The notes beneath the pieces are model-generated. The model saw only the letters and a list, made by a program, of their open reading frames with translations, did no database searches and was not told the origin of the DNA. Shown here piece after piece: positions 61,601 through 64,000 of a stretch of 64,000 bases of DNA (positions are counted from its first letter, which is position 1; the number at the start of each line of letters is the position of its first letter). The stretch covers positions 5,146,001 through 5,210,000 of the forward strand of contig NC_087077.1 in assembly GCF_026151205.1 (NCBI RefSeq), in the 5' to 3' direction. The stretch is from Bolinopsis microptera. Lineage: Eukaryota > Ctenophora > Tentaculata > Lobata > Bolinopsidae. A program made the position numbers and the translations under genes.

Positions 61601-63852
61601 AGTCAATTCATGACCGTCATTTTGTTATAACACGAGGAACGGACATTATTATTATCATGAGGGACATTATTTACATGATTAATAATATATTATTGACAAT
61701 GAGAATCTTGTTATAACGTGATGAACAGACATTATTATAATCATGAGGGACGTTATTTACATGATTAATAATATTTTATTGACGATAAGAATCTTGTTAT
61801 TACGTGATGAACGGACACTATTATTATCATGAGGGACATTATTTACATGAATAATAATATTTTATCACGTTGGACTTTTACCCCAATGTCAATATCCAGC
61901 TTATTGATTGGGAAGGATGTAAAGGATACGCAGATAGATAACGATTCAAATAAGTATCATTTGGAAAGACGTCTAGTAACATACATTGGAAGATAACGTG
62001 GAATCTGAGATATGAGGAGTGTTATGATTGTTACTAACAATGTTACTTATCTTAGCATGGAGCTTTAGCTCACTCTTATTACAAAGGTAAGAGCAAGTCA
62101 TTTCAGTTTGACTGAATGAAAACAGGTTTTTCAGTAAAAACAGGATTTCAAAGGCCAAATGTCGCGTGGACTAAATCAATATTTATTTTAGAATAAGAAG
62201 ATGTCAACACGGAGACATAGGATACTTTACAAAATTTACAAAATTTCTTTAGTGAAAAAAACGTGTGCTCAAATAATTATTAATTTGTATCTTTAAATGA
62301 ACTAGCTGCAAAAATGAATACGAGTTAAAAACTCTTGATCAGATCAATTCTCTTACTTGAAGAAGGTCACGTTTTCCTGAATAACAGCATAGTTCATAGT
62401 TTTCTACTTTACTAAATCTGCTCATCATAAAAACACTTCGGATTTAGGAATCAGCACGATTCCTAACAGGCAGTAGAAGAGCCGTTGCAACCCGAAAGTT
62501 TAATCTGTAATACTTTAATGTTTCGAGTATCTCAAACGGCAGATTCGCTCAGCATCCTGTATTTTTGCATCTAGCCGTATGTGACAAGTTTCGCGAATGC
62601 CGGTTTTTCTGGAAATTTGGCGCGTAAAATTGATAAATTCAAAAATGTACGTGGCGTAATAAGAGACATAAAATAATATAATTTACATAAATAAGATTTC
62701 ATTAATATTGCAAATGATGTTGGTTAGAAATTGGATGATTAGATAACAAAAATCTGCACAATCTGCACAAATCTCCATTATGTAAATCAATTTGTGGAGA
62801 ATATGGAGACGGCATATCGTACTGAATGAATTATTAGCTTCTACATTGTACCGCAAGAATTGATAGTGTGTTTATTGATTAACTATTAAATTAAGAGATA
62901 ATTAATCTAACTACCTCTGCTAGTGGTGCTACAGTCTGGACAAGCCAAACACGGGATCTATCTACTCCCTGGATTGGTCACGTGACAGCACGTTAGTGGC
63001 AGGGGGCTGTGGTAACGGTCACGTGATCTTTGCGGGAGTTGTCAACCAGACTATCGAGTGGAAACATCTGGTAGTTACTCTTCAAGAAGAGGTAAGAATT
63101 TATGGAATTCAGACTTTTAATGATCTTTTCATGAAGTCAAAAACTAGTAAACGTGGCCAAAAAGTTTATAATTATCTGAAGGAAGCTGGAGACACCACCG
63201 GCGGTGTCTCTAGCTTCCTTCAGAAAATTATAAACTTTTTTTATTTTGTAAGTATATGTACCAGCCCTCAGTATTCATCCTGAAAAGGTGTAACCTGAAA
63301 AGTGTAACCTGTTCTCACTATTAATCAACCCTCAGAAAGTGTTACTTGTGGAAGATGTGGTGAACAACACTAAAGATCAGCTAGAGTTTAGAGACAGAGT
63401 CGTTAAAATGAGTTTGGGTGAGTTTATAGTTCGTAATAGTATTACCTCAAGGGTGTATAATTGCAGTGTTTTATATATAGCATTAAAACCGTCACTGATC
63501 GATGCTGCGTGAATCGAACAGTTTCTGGAAATTATTGTATAGAATTTAGTTGATCCGGTTATCATTAAATGCGGAATCCGATTTCCATTTTTAAAATGTC
63601 CTGGACGACAACGAACCACTTAATGATTAAAACTATGATAATGAACTATAATGTACATTGTACAACGCGAATGAATTACATAACTGTACCTATCTCCAGG
63701 GTGGGATCACCTGGTGGTGACCACTTCCTCGCAGTGTCTTATCTACAGCACTACTAACTGGAACACTCCCCTTATATTCGACCTCAAGGGGCTCACCACT
63801 AGTGCTATCCTACTGGCTAAGAAACTGTTTCTTATTGTCGACTCAGTGCAAG
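52695..63852 (+). CDS. IFT80: IFT80, intraflagellar transport protein 80 (partial; middle exons not found)
   Basis: Exons seen: 52695-52789 ([20 protein letters not shown]...), 53328-53488 ([20 protein letters not shown]... to FVLGTTDG), 62935-63091 ([27 protein letters not shown]), 63336-63417 ([14 protein letters not shown]) and 63700-63852 ([20 protein letters not shown]). Each junction is GT-AG and phases agree within the two groups. The gene continues beyond the window. IFT80 is a WD40 beta-propeller/TPR subunit of the IFT-B complex that moves cargo into cilia. By comparison with the family, about 200 residues (propeller blades between TTDG and LDKPNTG) should lie between 53489 and 62934 but are absent. 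That interval holds a poor-quality-looking block (53810-55800) and a Ty3/gypsy element. CFAP43 ends 464 bp upstream on the same strand. Confidence 0.85.
53810..55800. other. Homopolymer-rich stretch inside IFT80, likely poor-quality sequence
   Basis: About 2 kb in which all four bases occur mainly as runs of 2-7 (AAAACCCAAACCC, CCCCTTTTTTCC, GGGGGGAAAAAA). It has an abrupt start after normal intron DNA and an abrupt end. ORFs within it, such as 54666-55052, have Lys/Phe/Pro-rich composition caused by the runs. Some missing IFT80 exons may lie here, unreadable. Confidence 0.6.
55801..56680. other. Sequence upstream of the gypsy gag, with LTR-like similarity to 62137-62235
   Basis: No gene. 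Positions 56461-56560 (TGTAAAAACAGGAT, TGTCGCGT, CTTAGAATAAGAA, GATGTCGACGTGGA) match 62137-62235 (AGTAAAAACAGGAT, TGTCGCGT, TTTAGAATAAGAA, GATGTCAACACGGA) in the same order and orientation, flanking the gypsy element. This suggests remnants of its two LTRs, although they are quite diverged. Confidence 0.45.
56684..57412 (+). CDS. Ty3/gypsy Gag (N-terminally short)
   Basis: About 240 codons. The frame opens at 56672 after a stop at 56669; the first ATG is 56702 ([12 protein letters not shown]). It matches the C-terminal capsid part of gypsy Gag: [30 protein letters not shown] and [15 protein letters not shown]. It ends with a Ser/Arg-rich linker and one atypical zinc knuckle ([17 protein letters not shown]). 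Usual gypsy Gag proteins have about 100 further residues at the N-terminus, so this copy or its 5' end is trimmed. It ends TGA at 57410-57412, overlapping the pol frame. Confidence 0.75.
   Translation: MSFASSMLNPWTSNDELLVSKLKDKFTNVQAIELNILGFEKSIQEPRETISDYMTRLQMTVKEAYDGDSQLDLDRRVAWKFVSGLGDERIKRKLLEGGWMKSRQEAKPLEDLLKVADIAKKTDDAVKAMGKETGSINAAQEYSVSAWEQKSSSHAGDRRKQSSGESGRSNRSSSSRGSGESSDGLPLEFLECFYCKKKHRGDGFTAQCERRRTLRGDRQEEVTRLEEEGVRIFGRAPYRRAE
57351..61472 (+). CDS. Ty3/gypsy Pol polyprotein (protease, RT, RNase H, integrase), intact
   Basis: The frame is open from 57351, in the +1 frame relative to Gag, overlapping it by 62 nt. It is intact to 61472. Domains in order: protease ([20 protein letters not shown]); RT ([44 protein letters not shown] with catalytic YLDD); RNase H ([37 protein letters not shown]); integrase with an HHCC finger ([18 protein letters not shown]) and a DDE core ([27 protein letters not shown]); and a C-terminal region with a YSEPYRV strand. 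It copies the element RNA and integrates the cDNA. An uninterrupted frame of about 1370 codons implies recent activity or recent insertion. The first in-frame codon is not ATG; expression probably needs a +1 shift or reinitiation. Confidence 0.93.
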   Translation, partial: QGWKRKGYGFSVEPPIDGQSDGGGENTGEQPSSREGEEHDVKPWACARAQFRVITPEKGGKGRRKQLQQMKGIASEGLNSTPYIRIKWENGVEETALFDTGAQWSLICEDLLTEQEKATMEKSALCGRGVSGERIPVTGEIRRTVSVGGLTFAHQRFIVVEKMICSMILGIDFWSRIANISFDFNKSVMTINGNSEEIELLCHPAAGRSSVAGTIEEENSVEVVVDTERKIPTRSEALVTCYIPNMEMGKEYMVQPITFDDKLVSTPYGIVQGTKSGKVQIRVANLGEEEVTLAEGDPIATVELGTVWVSNHNAGKAFTRDTKKGKATELSELVCSELEPSKRGQLIGLLNRYEGVFYKGGELPIVRVGVEHTIRLKEDSSPVVSKPRRLSKELADEVREHVDELLKQGVVRESNSQWASPIVCARKKDRSLRMAIDYRITNEKSNTVTLHPIPLIDDLLDRLGKAKYFAVLDAKSGYHQLPLRKEDSETTAFVVPWGHYEFAGRTPFGLKGAGYSFQRMMSVILGSSNFVDALCYLDDILVWGETWEVFMKRLKKVLEKVKDAGLALASKKCQFGVREVSYLGCTIKEGMVKINEQRVQQLRSIERPHNVRELRRALGAFGYVQRWLPGWSQIARPLYNAITDQPYARLKWTEEMNESFSTIKKLIADAVSLSLPDMDKPFTLVTDCSQMAAGAMLAQRCMEAPDTLKPVAFYHHALSKAEQGYSATEKELLAMVKAVVKFRVYLGKQFNLITDHQALSWLRSLEPENETGRRGRWLDLIQQFDMKVTHKKGKSPEMRIADYLSRVKCDGNVAVKDRSEVFVVMTAGGEEAITVSREQILSEQSNDAAVQTMRKAVLKGTDLNPGNSESESWRKPSGSNDEEVKAMWKHRDRIFIDSEGILRLRFNGGKKRESNPFGTVEKNRIIVPKTYRDKIMNLVHRSATAAHMGNTRTWKRARDNFWWPNMRQDIEQYVQACEECGLNKHVNNPNKAPVSKTSIPGKPLEEMMLDFLGPFQTAREHPYRYVLQMQDVFSRFIIFVPTIDARAKTAADAVVERWISLFGIPEKMRSDRGPHFIAEVFEELCKRVGIRHKLGSPGHPQSQGQVERQNQLMNQIRCLCENDGEKWPEALYLVQGSHNNSINATTGFTPARLLFGRDFNRPDDMIAQERDKVKKPGTTVLEERDEECRLLTEQARTNLVEYQEERVESAEKEGPCKTPYEVGDLVRYRLTDEARSNKGGKTSPRYSEPYRVTVIKGDGYTYTMEPVDKDSRGTRKDRRFNYLKTHKRVVSSEMAPEPDSPTMTQPQRDELHPQVNDGVPEVMEQSPVAPPDAALTVRRSGRTRNPVRLLQADGKKKRYEDAEVSGQPDADED
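61626..61865. repeat. About 87-bp tandem repeat, nearly three copies, in the gypsy 3' region
   Basis: The unit starts GTTATAACGTGATGAACRGAC, contains ATCATGAGGGACATTATTTA and ends TTGACAATGAGAATCTT. Copies begin near 61624, 61711 and 61798; the last is partial. Confidence 0.85.
61866..62934. other. Gypsy 3' end and IFT80 intron
   Basis: Includes the right LTR-like segment (62137-62235). The rest is AT-rich intron with no exon recognised before 62935. Confidence 0.5.
63159..63240. repeat. 82-bp hairpin-forming inverted repeat in IFT80 intron
   Basis: The left arm AAAAAGTTTATAATTATCTG continues to GGAGACACC. The right arm from GGTGTCTCTAG to AATTATAAACTTTTT is its reverse complement with two mismatches. 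The loop is ACCGGC. It lies about 67 nt after the donor of exon 62935-63091. Confidence 0.88.
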
Positions 63853-64000
63853 GTAAAGTTAAGGGTACAGCTGGCTGCTGGGTTGTCAATAATGAATAAG
63901 TACTATTACTTACAAGGCTGATCCCGTTACTCTATTCTTTTCCTAATAACTATAATAGTTAAAATTTACGAGTTTCTGTTTAGCTGTTTGAGCTTTACTA

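Larger units (their letters stand above)
56460..62235 (+). mobile_element. Ty3/gypsy LTR retrotransposon in IFT80
   Basis: Contains a gag (56684-57412, N-terminus short), a full pol (57471-61472), a 3' region with tandem repeats (61626-61865), and LTR-like similarity at both sides (56461-56560 and 62137-62235). Its GC content and codon use (GAG/AAG/GGA-rich) differ from the AT-rich host sequence. It lies in the same orientation as IFT80, within the interval where IFT80 exons are missing. LTR limits, primer-binding site and target duplication could not be fixed. Confidence 0.85.

Overview
The window is metazoan nuclear DNA, AT-rich and dense in transposable elements. The evidence is a 19-exon beta-COP gene with GT-AG introns, a class A GPCR gene, two ciliary genes (CFAP43, IFT80), CCCTAA-type telomeric motifs, and animal-type LINE, Ty3/gypsy, hAT-like and Tc1/mariner-like elements. 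The best guess is an early-branching animal, most likely a cnidarian. That guess rests on protein flavour and repeat content only and is not proven.

Layout. 1-1219 (-): gag and protease of an LTR retrotransposon that runs off the left edge; gag and protease share a frame and are separated by one TGA in the leaky context TGA-CTA. 1398-6164 (+): a CR1-like LINE whose first ORF encodes an AlkB-type 2-oxoglutarate/Fe(II) dioxygenase joined to an SGNH hydrolase, and whose second ORF has a PHD-like finger, an endonuclease and a reverse transcriptase. The two ORFs overlap as ATGA. 9629-30097 (+): complete COPB1, 19 exons, 947 codons. Its introns hold a truncated LINE, a 2.35-kb hAT-like element with a FLYWCH-finger ORF, a 3' scrap of the same LINE family, and two intact nested genes on the opposite strand: a four-exon GPCR (309 aa) and a four-exon secreted protein (178 aa). 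A 20-bp minisatellite starts exactly at a GPCR splice donor and repeats that donor in every unit.

30100-47300: no recognisable host gene. It holds telomere-like motifs, a 98-bp tandem repeat, a MITE with 31-bp inverted ends, a 100-bp palindrome, decayed transposase and Ulp1-type peptidase relics interrupted by an RTE-like LINE, another LINE scrap, a dispersed repeat family, and a Tc1/mariner-like element with 90-bp inverted repeats. 47350-52230 (+): CFAP43 in one uninterrupted ORF. 52695-63852 (+): IFT80, whose first two exons are split from its middle exons by about 2 kb of homopolymer-rich sequence that looks like poor base calls and by a Ty3/gypsy element with intact pol. Exons for roughly 200 residues of the IFT80 beta-propeller are missing here.

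The host genes cover COPI vesicle coat assembly (COPB1), axoneme structure (CFAP43), intraflagellar transport (IFT80), signalling (the GPCR) and secretion. The most unusual item is the LINE whose ORF1 combines an AlkB dioxygenase with an esterase-like SGNH hydrolase.
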